Source: Rubinisphaera margarita (lineage in GTDB: Bacteria; Planctomycetota; Planctomycetia; Planctomycetales; Planctomycetaceae). From it: a stretch of DNA of 64,000 nt. Shown here piece after piece: positions 1 through 10,955 of the stretch; within the stretch, counting starts at the first letter, position 1, and each line of letters opens with the position of its first letter. The notes beneath the pieces are model-generated. The model ran no database searches and had not been told where the DNA came from. It saw only the letters and a list, made by a program, of their open reading frames with translations. The stretch is taken from NCBI RefSeq assembly GCF_022267515.1, contig NZ_JAKFGB010000013.1:1-64000 (forward strand), read 5' to 3'. The translations under genes and the position numbers were made by a program.

Positions 1-522
<522 letters not shown>

Positions 523-1890
523 ATGTTTTCGCAGGTCGAAGAGTATCTCAAATCGCAGCAGACCGCCCATTTGGAGCAGCTGAAATCGTTTCTGCGGATC
601 CCGAGCGTGAGTGCCGATCCCGAACGCAAAGCCGATATGCAGACGGCTGCCGACTTCGTTGCCGGCAAGCTGAAGGAGGCTGGACTCGACACACAGATTC
701 ATCCGGTCGATGGACACCCGATTGTCACCGGGGAATGGCGGAAGGCTGGTAAGGATGCCCCCACCGTTCTGGTCTACGGACATTACGACGTGCAGCCGCC
801 CGATCCGCTCGATCTGTGGACGACGCCTCCATTCGAGCCGGACGTTCGCGATGGAAAGATCTACGCTCGTGGAGCGACCGACGACAAGGGGCAAATGCTG
901 ACGCATGTGCTGGCTGTCGATGCCTGGATGAAGACGGTCGGCAAGCTGCCTGTGAACGTGATCTTTGTCATCGAAGGCGAGGAAGAAGTTGGCAGCAACA
1001 ATCTCGACCTCTTCCTCGAAAGCAAGAAAGAGGAGTATGCCTGTGATGTGGCGGTGGTGAGCGACACGAGTATGTACGCCGCGGATCTTCCGGCCATTAC
1101 CTACGGGCTGCGGGGCATTCTGGCGTGTGAAGTGAAAGTGACCGGGCCGAATCGCGATCTGCATAGCGGGGTGTTTGGCGGAGCGGTGACGAATCCGATC
1201 AACGCGCTGACGCAGATGCTGGCGAAAGTGCAGGACGACGACGGCCGTGTGCTCATCCCCGGCTTCTACGATGATGTGATCGAGTTGACCGCCGAAGAAC
1301 GGGAGCAGTTTGCTGCTCTGCCGTTTTCTGAAGACGACTTCAAGCAGGATCTTGGCGTCGATGCGGTCCACGGCGAGCCTGGGTATTCGACGACCGAACG
1401 CCGCTGGGCGCGGCCGACGTTTGATCTGAACGGGATCTATGGCGGGTATCAGGGAGCCGGGCCGAAGACGATTGTCCCCTCCTATGCTGTGGCGAAGATG
1501 ACGTGTCGGCTGGTCCCGGATCAGGACGCCGCGAAACTGAGTGCGGCTCTGAAATCGCTGCTGAAATCAGTCTGCCCGCCGGGAATCAAGATGGAGTTCC
1601 GCGAATATCACGGCTGCACGGGGCACGTTTTCAATACGTCGGGACCGCATTTCCAGGCGGCTTCAAAGGCAATTGACTTCGCCTTTGGCAAGGAGCCGGT
1701 GATGATTCGCGAAGGGGGCTCGATTCCCGTTGTGGCGACGTTCCAGGAGATCTTCGGCGTTGAAACGCTGCTGCTCGGCTGGGGATTGAACAGCGACAAT
1801 CTGCATAGCCCCGATGAGCACTTCCACGTGGCGAATTTCCAGCGCGGAACGCTGGCGAGTGCGAAGTTGTGGGAGGAGTTGGGGCGTTAG
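523..1890 (+). CDS. M20 family dipeptidase
   Basis: Zinc-dependent M20/M28-fold exopeptidase of 455 aa, normal length for the M20A dipeptidase group (CNDP / PepV relatives). Visible motifs in order are the first metal-binding stretch YGHYDVQPPDPLDLW, the bridging aspartate in ARGATDDKGQ, the catalytic glutamate pair in EGEEEVGS, and the C-terminal histidine in NLHSPDEHF. The lid/dimerisation domain lies between. No signal peptide, so cytoplasmic. An upstream in-frame ATG at 508 exists, but AGGAG at 512-516 sits 6 bases before the ATG at 523, so 523 is preferred. It probably hydrolyses dipeptides; exact substrate not readable. It stands alone, followed by a repeat-bearing gap. Confidence 0.93.
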   Translation: MFSQVEEYLKSQQTAHLEQLKSFLRIPSVSADPERKADMQTAADFVAGKLKEAGLDTQIHPVDGHPIVTGEWRKAGKDAPTVLVYGHYDVQPPDPLDLWTTPPFEPDVRDGKIYARGATDDKGQMLTHVLAVDAWMKTVGKLPVNVIFVIEGEEEVGSNNLDLFLESKKEEYACDVAVVSDTSMYAADLPAITYGLRGILACEVKVTGPNRDLHSGVFGGAVTNPINALTQMLAKVQDDDGRVLIPGFYDDVIELTAEEREQFAALPFSEDDFKQDLGVDAVHGEPGYSTTERRWARPTFDLNGIYGGYQGAGPKTIVPSYAVAKMTCRLVPDQDAAKLSAALKSLLKSVCPPGIKMEFREYHGCTGHVFNTSGPHFQAASKAIDFAFGKEPVMIREGGSIPVVATFQEIFGVETLLLGWGLNSDNLHSPDEHFHVANFQRGTLASAKLWEELGR

Positions 1891-1920
1891 GCGTTAGGCA
1901 GCAGGTCGCGATGGATGACG

Positions 1921-2033
1921 CTGGCTTTGCCAGTGCTTTGACGACTGTTTGGGTGCACTGGCGGAGCCAGTGGCACACATTGAAAACAGGGAGCGTATTG
2001 GAGTGGCTTCGCCATCCAGACGCACGCGTCTGG
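1921..2033. repeat. Cluster of short palindromes (CTGGC...GCCAG type)
   Basis: Three perfect or near-perfect inverted repeats follow each other: CTGGC-ttt-GCCAG at 1921-1933, GTGCACTGGC-gga-GCCAGTGgCAC at 1953-1976, and CCAGACGC-ac-GCGTCTGG at 2016-2033. The core ACTGGCGGAGCCAGT recurs exactly at 40477-40491 and a relative (CACTGGC-tcg-GCCAGTG) at 15805-15821, all between genes. This looks like a REP-type dispersed palindrome family. No T-run follows, so not a classical terminator. Confidence 0.6.
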
Positions 2034-2054
2034 GGCATCCGGTCATCAGAGGGG

Positions 2055-2342
2055 TTATAGCGTCATCAGCGTAAAGATGGTGACTATGACGCCTGTCATG
2101 GCGAGGAAGAGCCAGAAGGGGCTCCATTCTTTCAGCCGCCCGCCGAAGGTGTACCAGGGGTAGTAGCCGCCGGCCTGCCAGCCGTGATGCAGGTAGCAGC
2201 CGCAGGCCGGGCAGGCGTCGGCATCTTCGTAGACGGCTGCTCCACATTCGGGGCAATCGGCGGTGTCGGTTTCGTCGTCATTGTCGTAATGGTTGTCGCC
2301 GTAATCGAGGTCATCGTCCCAGTCGTCGTCTTCGTAATCCAT
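2055..2342 (-). CDS. Small zinc-ribbon membrane protein
   Basis: 95 aa. The N-terminal ~30 residues are extremely acidic (runs of D and E mixed with Y and N). A double CxxC zinc ribbon follows (CPECG at about residue 30 and CPACGC at about 44). A hydrophobic C-terminal helix (WLFLAMTGVIVTIFTLM) is the likely membrane anchor. Start is the ATG at 2342; the longer frame upstream only runs antisense through the epimerase gene. Architecture fits a tail-anchored zinc-ribbon protein of unknown role. It is divergent from the epimerase gene at 2490. Confidence 0.72.
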   Translation of the reverse strand: MDYEDDDWDDDLDYGDNHYDNDDETDTADCPECGAAVYEDADACPACGCYLHHGWQAGGYYPWYTFGGRLKEWSPFWLFLAMTGVIVTIFTLMTL

Positions 2343-2489
2343 GAGGCGATCTGCTATGCTTGGCCGAAGTTCTTGAGGTTGGTCTGCTCCGAAAAATGGG
2401 GGCAGCCGCACGATATCTGAAACCGGTCCCGCTGCCCAGACGGGACTTTCCGGATCGCGACTTATTCGCGTCCCAATAAGGTCTGTTCC

Positions 2490-3443
<954 letters not shown>

Positions 3444-3464
3444 TTTCAACATGTCCTTCTTGAG

Positions 3465-4262
<798 letters not shown>

Positions 4263-4381
4263 AGCGGATCGCTCTACCGGCTGTCCGCATACGATCACGT
4301 TCCTGCCTGAACCGCAGCAACTTATGCGGACGGAACGGCTACACAGATCAGTAAACTGCTCTAACGACGGAGACAACACGG

Positions 4382-5245
4382 ATGGTGGCACGTATTGAAA
4401 CACTTCCTCCCCTTCCTTCCCGAAGCCAGGATGCCCACAAGGGCACGTTTGGAACCGCACTGCTGATTGGCGGTTCGCGAGGGATGGCGGGTTCGATTTC
4501 GCTGGCCGCTCTGTCGGCTCTGAGAACCGGTGCCGGGTTGGTCTTCGTGGCCTGTCCCGAGTGCTGTCAGGATATTGTCGCGGGGTTCGATCCGTCGTAC
4601 CTCACGGTCGGACTTCCCCAGCAGCCGGATGGAACCATCGCTTACGATGCCCAGGAGCTGATTAACAGTCACATCGAGAAGTCCACTGCAGTGGGCATTG
4701 GCCCCGGGCTCGGACAGTCGCGTGATGCCGAACTGCTGATGCTCGATTTGTATGTCTCGGTGAAGCAGCCGCTGGTGATTGACGCCGACGGGTTGAACGC
4801 CCTGGCCCGATTGCCGGATGGGATTCCGAAGAACCCGGCTGGTCCGCGAATTCTCACGCCGCATCCCGGTGAAATGGGGCGGCTGCTCGGCATCAGCAGC
4901 TCTGACGTACAATCGCGGCGGGACGAGATCGCCGAGGAGTTCGCCAAAGAGCACAACTGCGTGGTTGTTCTCAAAGGGTTTCAGACCATTGTCACCGATG
5001 GCGAGACGATGTTCGTGAACACCTCGGGCAACAGCGGGATGGCGACCGGAGGAACGGGCGATGTTCTGACCGGGTTGATTACGTCTTTGCTGGCTCAGGG
5101 GCTCTCGCCGATTGATGCAACGCGGATCGGCGTGCATTTGCATGGCGTGGCGGGGGATTTAATCGCCGAGCGATACGGAGAGCGGGGGCTGATCGCTTCC
5201 GATTTGCCGCTCGCGATCGCAGAAGCGATTCGGCAGCATCGCTGA
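4382..5245 (+). CDS. nnrD: ADP-dependent (S)-NAD(P)H-hydrate dehydratase
   Basis: 287 aa, corresponding to the YjeF C-terminal (ribokinase-like) domain alone, without the N-terminal epimerase domain of the fused Nnr. It dehydrates damaged NADHX/NADPHX back to NAD(P)H using ADP. Motifs are KGTFGTALLIGGSRGMAG near the N-terminus, the phosphate-binding LTPHPGEMGRLLG, and the signature NSGMATGGTGDVLTG with the catalytic aspartate. Start ATG 4382 has GGAG about ten bases before it. It follows larB by 119 bases, and a clear terminator lies after it, so larB-nnrD may be one unit. The cognate epimerase is not in the window. Confidence 0.92.
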   Translation: MVARIETLPPLPSRSQDAHKGTFGTALLIGGSRGMAGSISLAALSALRTGAGLVFVACPECCQDIVAGFDPSYLTVGLPQQPDGTIAYDAQELINSHIEKSTAVGIGPGLGQSRDAELLMLDLYVSVKQPLVIDADGLNALARLPDGIPKNPAGPRILTPHPGEMGRLLGISSSDVQSRRDEIAEEFAKEHNCVVVLKGFQTIVTDGETMFVNTSGNSGMATGGTGDVLTGLITSLLAQGLSPIDATRIGVHLHGVAGDLIAERYGERGLIASDLPLAIAEAIRQHR

Positions 5246-5269
5246 TCGAACACTCAAACGGTATCGATT

Positions 5270-5308
5270 AAACGCTTCGCACGGGCTGGTCCGTTCGGAG
5301 CGTTTTTT
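5270..5308 (+). terminator. Rho-independent terminator after nnrD
   Basis: AAACGCT (5270-5276) pairs with AGCGTTT (5299-5305), with an extra CG pair inside, and the 3' arm runs into six T residues (5303-5308). It sits 25 bases after the nnrD stop. Confidence 0.8.
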
Positions 5309-5474
5309 CGTGTTACGGCGGACGCCTATTCCGCATATCCGCTATCGCTTGGGGAAGTTGCAGCCGAGATGGCTCGGCTCGTCAGATTCCGTTCGGCCAG
5401 ACGTTGGAAATGACGAAGCACGATAGAGAGTGCCTCCGCTGATTGCGGAACCAACTTTCCTGAGCACGTGCATC

Positions 5475-6422
5475 ATGGCTAAAGTGAAAAAGAACAACGA
5501 CGAACCCCGCCGCGGACTCTTCAGCGGCTGGCGGAACTGGCTGTACGACCCCCGGGTGATCATCGCCTGTGTGGGAATCTGCGCTGCTCCGTTTCTGGCG
5601 AACATGGCCCGGAAATCCGGGACCGACTTCACGACACTGCCGCAGTACCAGGTCGATCGTCGTGAGGTGAAGCTGACAGAATTGCCCACGTTCGTGCCGG
5701 TTGACCTTCTCGAACGAACCTGGCAGCGGGCAGGGCTGGAGCCGACGTTTTCGCTGCTTGAGCCGCAACTGGCGGAGCGAATCGGCAAGGCGTTCGAGTT
5801 GTCCCCCTGGGTGCGGGAAGTGAAGCACATTCGCCTGCGATACCCGAACAAGATTGAGATCGGCCTGGAATACCGGGAACCGGTGGCACTGGTGCAGTTG
5901 CAGCAGGGCTACTATCCGGTGGACCGCGATGGCATCCTGTTGCCTCCCATGGATTTCTCGATTAAGCAGCTGGGCAGTTATCCCGCGGTGGAAGGGATTG
6001 ATTCCGTGCCTCGTGGACCCGCGGGTGACCACTGGGGCGATCTGGCGGTCTGGGGAGCAACGCGGCTCGCGGAGATGATGCTTGCAGCCGGCGACAAAGA
6101 TTCCCCCTGGAAGCGATTCCACTTCAAAACCATTCGCGTCGAAGGACATTCGGCGACGGGAATCCGCTCCATCGATGATCTCAACCAGGTGCAGTATCGA
6201 CTGATTACCGACAAAGGGAGTGAAGTCATCTGGGGGGTCGCTCCCGACGTGCCTGATCCGACCGAGCCCAACGCTGAAACCAAACTCAAGAGGCTCGAAA
6301 TGTATTTCCGCGACTTCGGCGGCCTGCAGACGGCCCAGGGACCGGTGGAGATCGACCTCCGCCGCTGGAAAGATATCGCCCGCCGCCCGTTACCGTCACC
6401 AGATGGCCGAGTGACGCGCTAG
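5475..6422 (+). CDS. ftsQ: FtsQ/DivIB-like cell-division protein
   Basis: 315 aa, bitopic. A short basic cytoplasmic N-terminus (MAKVKKNNDEPRRG) is followed by one membrane segment (VIIACVGICAAPFLANMA, about residues 30-47), then a periplasmic POTRA-like and FtsQ beta domain. The stretch IRLRYPNKIEIGLEYREPVA followed by YYPVDRDGILLP is the recognisable FtsQ pattern (a strand ending in an E-R-E-P-V-A motif and a V/D-DG-x-L-x-P turn). FtsQ bridges early and late divisome proteins. Start ATG 5475 was preferred over 5430 because it gives the usual basic start. No other dcw gene adjoins it. The family call rests on motif patterns, not alignment. Confidence 0.72.
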   Translation: MAKVKKNNDEPRRGLFSGWRNWLYDPRVIIACVGICAAPFLANMARKSGTDFTTLPQYQVDRREVKLTELPTFVPVDLLERTWQRAGLEPTFSLLEPQLAERIGKAFELSPWVREVKHIRLRYPNKIEIGLEYREPVALVQLQQGYYPVDRDGILLPPMDFSIKQLGSYPAVEGIDSVPRGPAGDHWGDLAVWGATRLAEMMLAAGDKDSPWKRFHFKTIRVEGHSATGIRSIDDLNQVQYRLITDKGSEVIWGVAPDVPDPTEPNAETKLKRLEMYFRDFGGLQTAQGPVEIDLRRWKDIARRPLPSPDGRVTR

Positions 6423-6711
6423 AAAGAATTCAACGGGAGAGACTAGCCGAGGGATGTCGCTGAAAAAGCGGATGGCACAGAGACTGATCTCTGTGTTGCC
6501 AGGCAACAGGAAGCCTGTCTTCTGCGTTGATTGTTCGATGGACGGAACGAGACTTTGTCCGGCGAGCAACGAGGACGGCTGAGGAATGCCTGTCCCCTCT
6601 CGTTCAAGCTCAAGCTTGCCCTCGCAACAGCCGAGAGCAAGAATGACGGGACTTCAGTTCACTTCATTTCGACACCACATCGAACGTCCCCAATAAACAG
6701 AATCGACATTC

Positions 6712-8937
6712 ATGGCGGTTACACAAGCCGATTTTCGGGCAGTTGGATCTCGCGAATTGCCGCTGCGCACGCGGCCCGATATCCGCATTGAACGAATCGG
6801 CTATCAGGGGACCGGCTACTGGATTGTGAAGGATCCGGTCGCGCTGCGCTATTATCGTCTGACGCGCGAACAGCATCAGGTGCTCGAGAAGATGCGGGGC
6901 TCGGCCACGCTGGATGAGATCCACGAAGATCTCCAGCGGGAGAATCCGTCGATTCCGGTGAAGACCAGCGACGTGCAGCGTCTGCTCGCCGACCTGCACG
7001 AAAAAAATCTGCTTTACACGAAGCGGCTCGGGCAGGGGCGCCCGCTGTTGCATCTCAATAAAAAGAATAAGCGGAAAGAGATTCAGCAGACGCTGCAAAA
7101 CTTTCTCTTTCTGCGGCTGCCGGGCTGGGATCCGGAACGGACGCTCAACGCGATCTATCCGTTCTTCAAATGGATGTATACCCGCTGGGCCGTCGGCATG
7201 GTGGTGACGCTGGCGTGTGCCGCTCTGCTGCTGGTCAGTATTCAGTTCGAAGAGTTCCAGTCGAAGTTGCCGGAGTTCCAGCAGTTCTTCGGCTGGCCGA
7301 ACCTGCTCTACATGTATCTGGTGATCGCCGGAGCGAAAGTGATCCACGAGTTCGGTCACGGGCTGACGTGCCGGCACTTCGGGGGGGAATGCCACAAGAT
7401 CGGCGTTATGCTCCTGGTCTTCAGTCCGACGCTCTACTGCGATGTGTCGGACAGCTGGATGATGAAGAACAAATGGCATCGCATCTGGATTGGCGGAGCC
7501 GGGGCCTATATTGAGGTCTTTCTGTCCTCACTGGCGGTTTTCGGCTGGTGGTTCTCTGAGCCCGGGTTGTTCAATTATCTCTGTCTGAACCTGTTCTTCG
7601 TGACGACGGTTTCGACGGTCATCTTCAACCTGAACCCGCTGATCCGTTTCGACGGATACTACATGCTCAGCGATTATCTGGAGATCCCGAATCTCAAGCA
7701 GAAAGCCGACAAAGCCCTGCAGCGGGCCTTCGCCTGGTACTGCCTGGGAATCCACATTCCGGAAGACCCGTTCGCTCCAGATCGCGCCAAGCACTGGTTT
7801 ATCCTCTATGCGGTCGCGTCGTGGATTTACAAATGGGTGCTCGTCTTAAGCATCGCCCTGTTCCTGTATACGTGGATGAAACCCTATGGACTGCAGAACC
7901 TGGCGGTGACGCTGACCGCCTTTTCGCTGGGAACGATGATTTACGGATTGGGGCGATCGCTCTATCAGATTCTGTCGATGCCGAGGAATGAACCGATGAG
8001 TAAGGTCAAGATCGCATTCTCCACGCTGGTGGCAGCCGGAATCCTCGCGGCTCTGCTCGCCATTCCGGTTCCCTGGTGGATCCACTCCAGTTTCACCCTG
8101 GAGCCGCATCAGGTGCAGCATGTCTATTCGCTGACGTCTGGACAAATCGCGGAAGTCAGCGCGAAGCCGGGGGAGTTGGTTGAAGCCGGTCAGACGTTGA
8201 TGACGCTCCGAAATGATGAGCTGGAAGATGAGGAACTGCGACTCACTGCCCAGCTTGATATGGCAGAGGCCCGTCGACGGACCGCCATTTCGTTGAATGA
8301 TCCGGATGAAGTCCGCATGGCCGACGAACGGATCACTTCGCTGAAGGACTTGCTGGCGCAGGTCCGCGAACAGATCGACAATCTGACCATCACCGCTCCG
8401 ATCAGCGGACGCATCGTCGCAGCCGAATCGGTTCCTGAACCGCCGCTGGACGATCAGTCGAACTCCGAGCTTCGCCAGTGGTACGGCACCGTCTTCGAGG
8501 ACCGCAATCTGAACGCCTCGCTTGAGCCAGCCACGCATGTCATGAGCATCGCTCCCGATGACGAAATGCAGGCCGTGCTGCTCGTCTCGCAGGACGACCG
8601 CAACGAGCTCAAGGTCGGCACGCCGGTTCTACTGCGGTGCTATCACCTGCCGGACAAAACCTTTGACGGCGAAGTCGCCAGCATTGCCGACCGCCAGAGC
8701 GATTACGCTCCCAAGCAGCTCTCCAACAAGAGCGGCGGCGACCTGGCGACAGTGACCGACCAGCAGGGCCGGGAAAAGCTGACGGATCTGGCGTATCAGG
8801 CCACAGTCAAAATCAACGAAGACACAGACCTGATGCGAAGCGGCCTGACGGGCCGAGCCCGTTTCATCGTCGACAAACGCTCCGTCGGCGGCTGGATCTG
8901 GCGCTACCTCCGCCAGACGTTTACCTTCCGCCTGTAG
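6712..8937 (+). CDS. M50 (site-2-protease-like) membrane protein with HlyD/biotinyl-lipoyl C-terminus
   Basis: 741 aa, three parts. Residues ~25-105 resemble a PqqD-like/winged-helix region (tyrosine-rich, ending in a conserved helix). Residues ~150-460 form a multi-pass membrane domain with the zinc site HEFGH at 212-216 and the third ligand motif NPLIRFDGYY at 308-317, as in M50 peptidases. Residues ~480-700 form a periplasmic-adaptor-like domain: VSAKPGELVEAGQTLMTL is a lipoyl/biotinyl hairpin, followed by a helical coil and a second half NLTITAPISGRI. Bacillus YydH and export-linked 'peptide zinc metalloprotease' proteins share this layout. It may process or export a peptide, but no precursor gene or partner ABC transporter adjoins. 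Confidence 0.85.
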   Translation: MAVTQADFRAVGSRELPLRTRPDIRIERIGYQGTGYWIVKDPVALRYYRLTREQHQVLEKMRGSATLDEIHEDLQRENPSIPVKTSDVQRLLADLHEKNLLYTKRLGQGRPLLHLNKKNKRKEIQQTLQNFLFLRLPGWDPERTLNAIYPFFKWMYTRWAVGMVVTLACAALLLVSIQFEEFQSKLPEFQQFFGWPNLLYMYLVIAGAKVIHEFGHGLTCRHFGGECHKIGVMLLVFSPTLYCDVSDSWMMKNKWHRIWIGGAGAYIEVFLSSLAVFGWWFSEPGLFNYLCLNLFFVTTVSTVIFNLNPLIRFDGYYMLSDYLEIPNLKQKADKALQRAFAWYCLGIHIPEDPFAPDRAKHWFILYAVASWIYKWVLVLSIALFLYTWMKPYGLQNLAVTLTAFSLGTMIYGLGRSLYQILSMPRNEPMSKVKIAFSTLVAAGILAALLAIPVPWWIHSSFTLEPHQVQHVYSLTSGQIAEVSAKPGELVEAGQTLMTLRNDELEDEELRLTAQLDMAEARRRTAISLNDPDEVRMADERITSLKDLLAQVREQIDNLTITAPISGRIVAAESVPEPPLDDQSNSELRQWYGTVFEDRNLNASLEPATHVMSIAPDDEMQAVLLVSQDDRNELKVGTPVLLRCYHLPDKTFDGEVASIADRQSDYAPKQLSNKSGGDLATVTDQQGREKLTDLAYQATVKINEDTDLMRSGLTGRARFIVDKRSVGGWIWRYLRQTFTFRL

Positions 8938-9277
8938 TGTGCAGGGCAAGTTCCGATCGCCCTGCGTGATCTGATTAAAGAGCGTCCCCGCTCTACCGAG
9001 CATCCGCGAAAGGGTGGCCCCGAAAGATTCTTTCGGGGCGGCGCAGCCGTGGGAGGACGGAATTTGACGTGGGTTCCTGGTGAGAAATTCGCACCCATAG
9101 AAAACGAAACAGGGTTGAATCTTCCCCGTCGCCAAACTGCGTTCTCCGACGGCTTCGCCGCCCTGATAGCAGAGCTATCACGGCCACCCGGGTTCATTCT
9201 CGGGTGGCACAGACATTCCTGTCTGTGCGTGATTGGACGTCGATTCCCGAAAGAGCACGACTGTCCAACCCTGCAGG
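8938..9277. other. Intergenic region with two nested hairpins
   Basis: No supported gene. GCCACCCG (9183-9190) pairs with CGGGTGGC (9201-9208), overlapping GCACAGACA-ttcc-TGTCTGTGC (9207-9228), a perfect 9-bp hairpin with a TTCC loop. The arms overlap by two bases, so the structures compete. This resembles dispersed intergenic repeat sequence rather than a terminator, as no T-run follows. Confidence 0.5.
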
Positions 9278-10501
9278 CTACGGCACAAACGGGTCCGTTT
9301 TCTGAGCGCTGCCGAACGGGTGATTTGTGTCGGCCGGGTTGAGCGGCGTCATTGGTGAGTCGAAGCCTTCGCGGGTTGGCTGGAGCTGTTCCCGGGACCT
9401 GCGTTCGGCCGCTGTCTGCTGATGCTGAACGGTGCGGATATAAACCGGCAACGTCAGATGGCTGCGCGAACGGGCGGCCTGGTGTCCGGTTGCTTCCTGG
9501 GGCGTTGCCTGAGGAGAACGAGGCGCTGCGGTTGATCCGGGCTGATAAGCCGGAGCGGACTCAAGCTGAGCGGTTCCGCCCATCTGATTCTGCTGGCCTT
9601 GAGAGATGGCGGCCGTTTCGATGGGAGCCGGAGCGGTGGCCGGGGGTTGAGCGGCATCCGGAGACTGACCGCGAACGACATCGTTCCGCTCCAGATTCGC
9701 CTGGTTCAATGCCAGAGCATTCCCTTCCGGCAGATTCAGACTGGGACTGCCCGCCATTACCCAGGAGTCCCACTTCTGTTCCAGATTGCCGACCGAGTTT
9801 ACGCCATAGTGGGAACTGAGAGCATGATCCCAACTGCCGTGCCGGTGGGCATCCTGCAGGAACTTCAGGAACGTCTGGCGTCCCCCCTGCTGAACGAGGT
9901 AATCGGTCAGCGAATAGCCCTGGGCATAGAGCTTCATCACGTCCCGCATGTCGGGCGGATACTCGGTCATCTTCAGCAGCGACTGCAGCGGAATCTTCCG
10001 GCCCGACCGCATGACATCGTCGAGCAGACGTGTCTGACGCCGGCGTTCCGATTCGTGCTCGATCAGCGTCGACATGCCTTCGTCGGCCCAGCGAGGCAGC
10101 GGGCGACGGAAGATGCAGGCGAGAATTGTATGCGTGATTTCGTGAGGCAGGACCGAATCAAGGATGCGTTCTTCGCTTCCTTGAATGTCCATGTTCCAGC
10201 CGAGCACTTCGCCGTTCTGGAAGTTGAAGGTGGTTGCTCCGCCGGCTCCGATCTGCCCGACGCGGCAGCGAATGGGACAGGGAGCGGACCAGTTCGGCAA
10301 CTCCTGCCCGGCCCACATCACGGACAGTTCCTTGCGGAAGCGTTCGGCTTCCCGGCCCACCCGTTCGGCAAACTCAGCTGTCGGAGCGGTCACCACAAAG
10401 TTGGGCGTCCGAAACGAAGCCGCAGACAGCGGGGTCAGCGATGCGAACAGAACGGTCCAGCAGACCAGCGCAAAACGAGCGGCAGGTACACGAGCTTCCA
10501 T
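9278..10501 (-). CDS. Secreted gluzincin-type metallopeptidase (peptidase MA-like)
   Basis: 407 aa. The N-terminus (ARFALVCWTVLFASLTPLSA) is a signal peptide. The peptidase core holds HEITH at residues 120-124 and a downstream glutamate in RWADEGMS (E141), the HExxH...E arrangement of gluzincins such as the peptidase MA family. After about residue 265 the protein becomes low complexity, rich in Q, A, P, S and T, with no fold visible. Start ATG 10501 has AGAGGA upstream. It probably cleaves peptides outside the cytoplasm; substrate unknown. The distal tail could be a wall- or surface-exposed linker. Confidence 0.8.
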   Translation of the reverse strand: MEARVPAARFALVCWTVLFASLTPLSAASFRTPNFVVTAPTAEFAERVGREAERFRKELSVMWAGQELPNWSAPCPIRCRVGQIGAGGATTFNFQNGEVLGWNMDIQGSEERILDSVLPHEITHTILACIFRRPLPRWADEGMSTLIEHESERRRQTRLLDDVMRSGRKIPLQSLLKMTEYPPDMRDVMKLYAQGYSLTDYLVQQGGRQTFLKFLQDAHRHGSWDHALSSHYGVNSVGNLEQKWDSWVMAGSPSLNLPEGNALALNQANLERNDVVRGQSPDAAQPPATAPAPIETAAISQGQQNQMGGTAQLESAPAYQPGSTAAPRSPQATPQEATGHQAARSRSHLTLPVYIRTVQHQQTAAERRSREQLQPTREGFDSPMTPLNPADTNHPFGSAQKTDPFVP

Positions 10502-10955
10502 GCTCTGGTATCCTCTTTGTTTTCAGTGAGCGTTGCGACGAAGGCGAGGGACCGAATTCCATTCAGCCCGGCATTCGGTGATCGTGCGATCGAATCGAAT
10601 GCGCCTTCCGTGGAAGTGAGGGAGCCGTTTCGCAACCACTGTGCCAGTCACTGCAGTGAAGCTGCCGCGTAATGCTGCAGAATCGATCTTGCAATGCCAC
10701 CCTGTGAAGCGATTCGAGACACTTTTCCAGATCTCGAATTTGCCTCCCTGTCCCGGCGGGATTGTAAGGCTTACAAGCAAACGCGCGAGCCCGAACCTGG
10801 CCTGTTTGTAAATTTGACAACAAAGAGACGCGCCTCATCGGGAAATGAGACAGCCTTCAAACGTCCCGCCAGCACCGATCCCTATTGTTCATTTTGACCA
10901 GGTTGCCTATCGTTTTCGCTGATTCAGATTGCAGTCCATGGAAAGGATGTCAGCC
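10502..10955. other. Intergenic region between divergent genes
   Basis: About 450 bases between the secreted metallopeptidase (minus) and the OPT transporter (plus). Several short open frames overlap on both strands but none has a ribosome site plus protein-like composition. It presumably holds two divergent promoters, not resolvable by eye. Confidence 0.5.

Noticed and set aside
9049..9342. 97-codon frame between the M50 and metallopeptidase genes
   Set aside because: Runs through palindromic repeat sequence and into the 3' end of the opposite gene.
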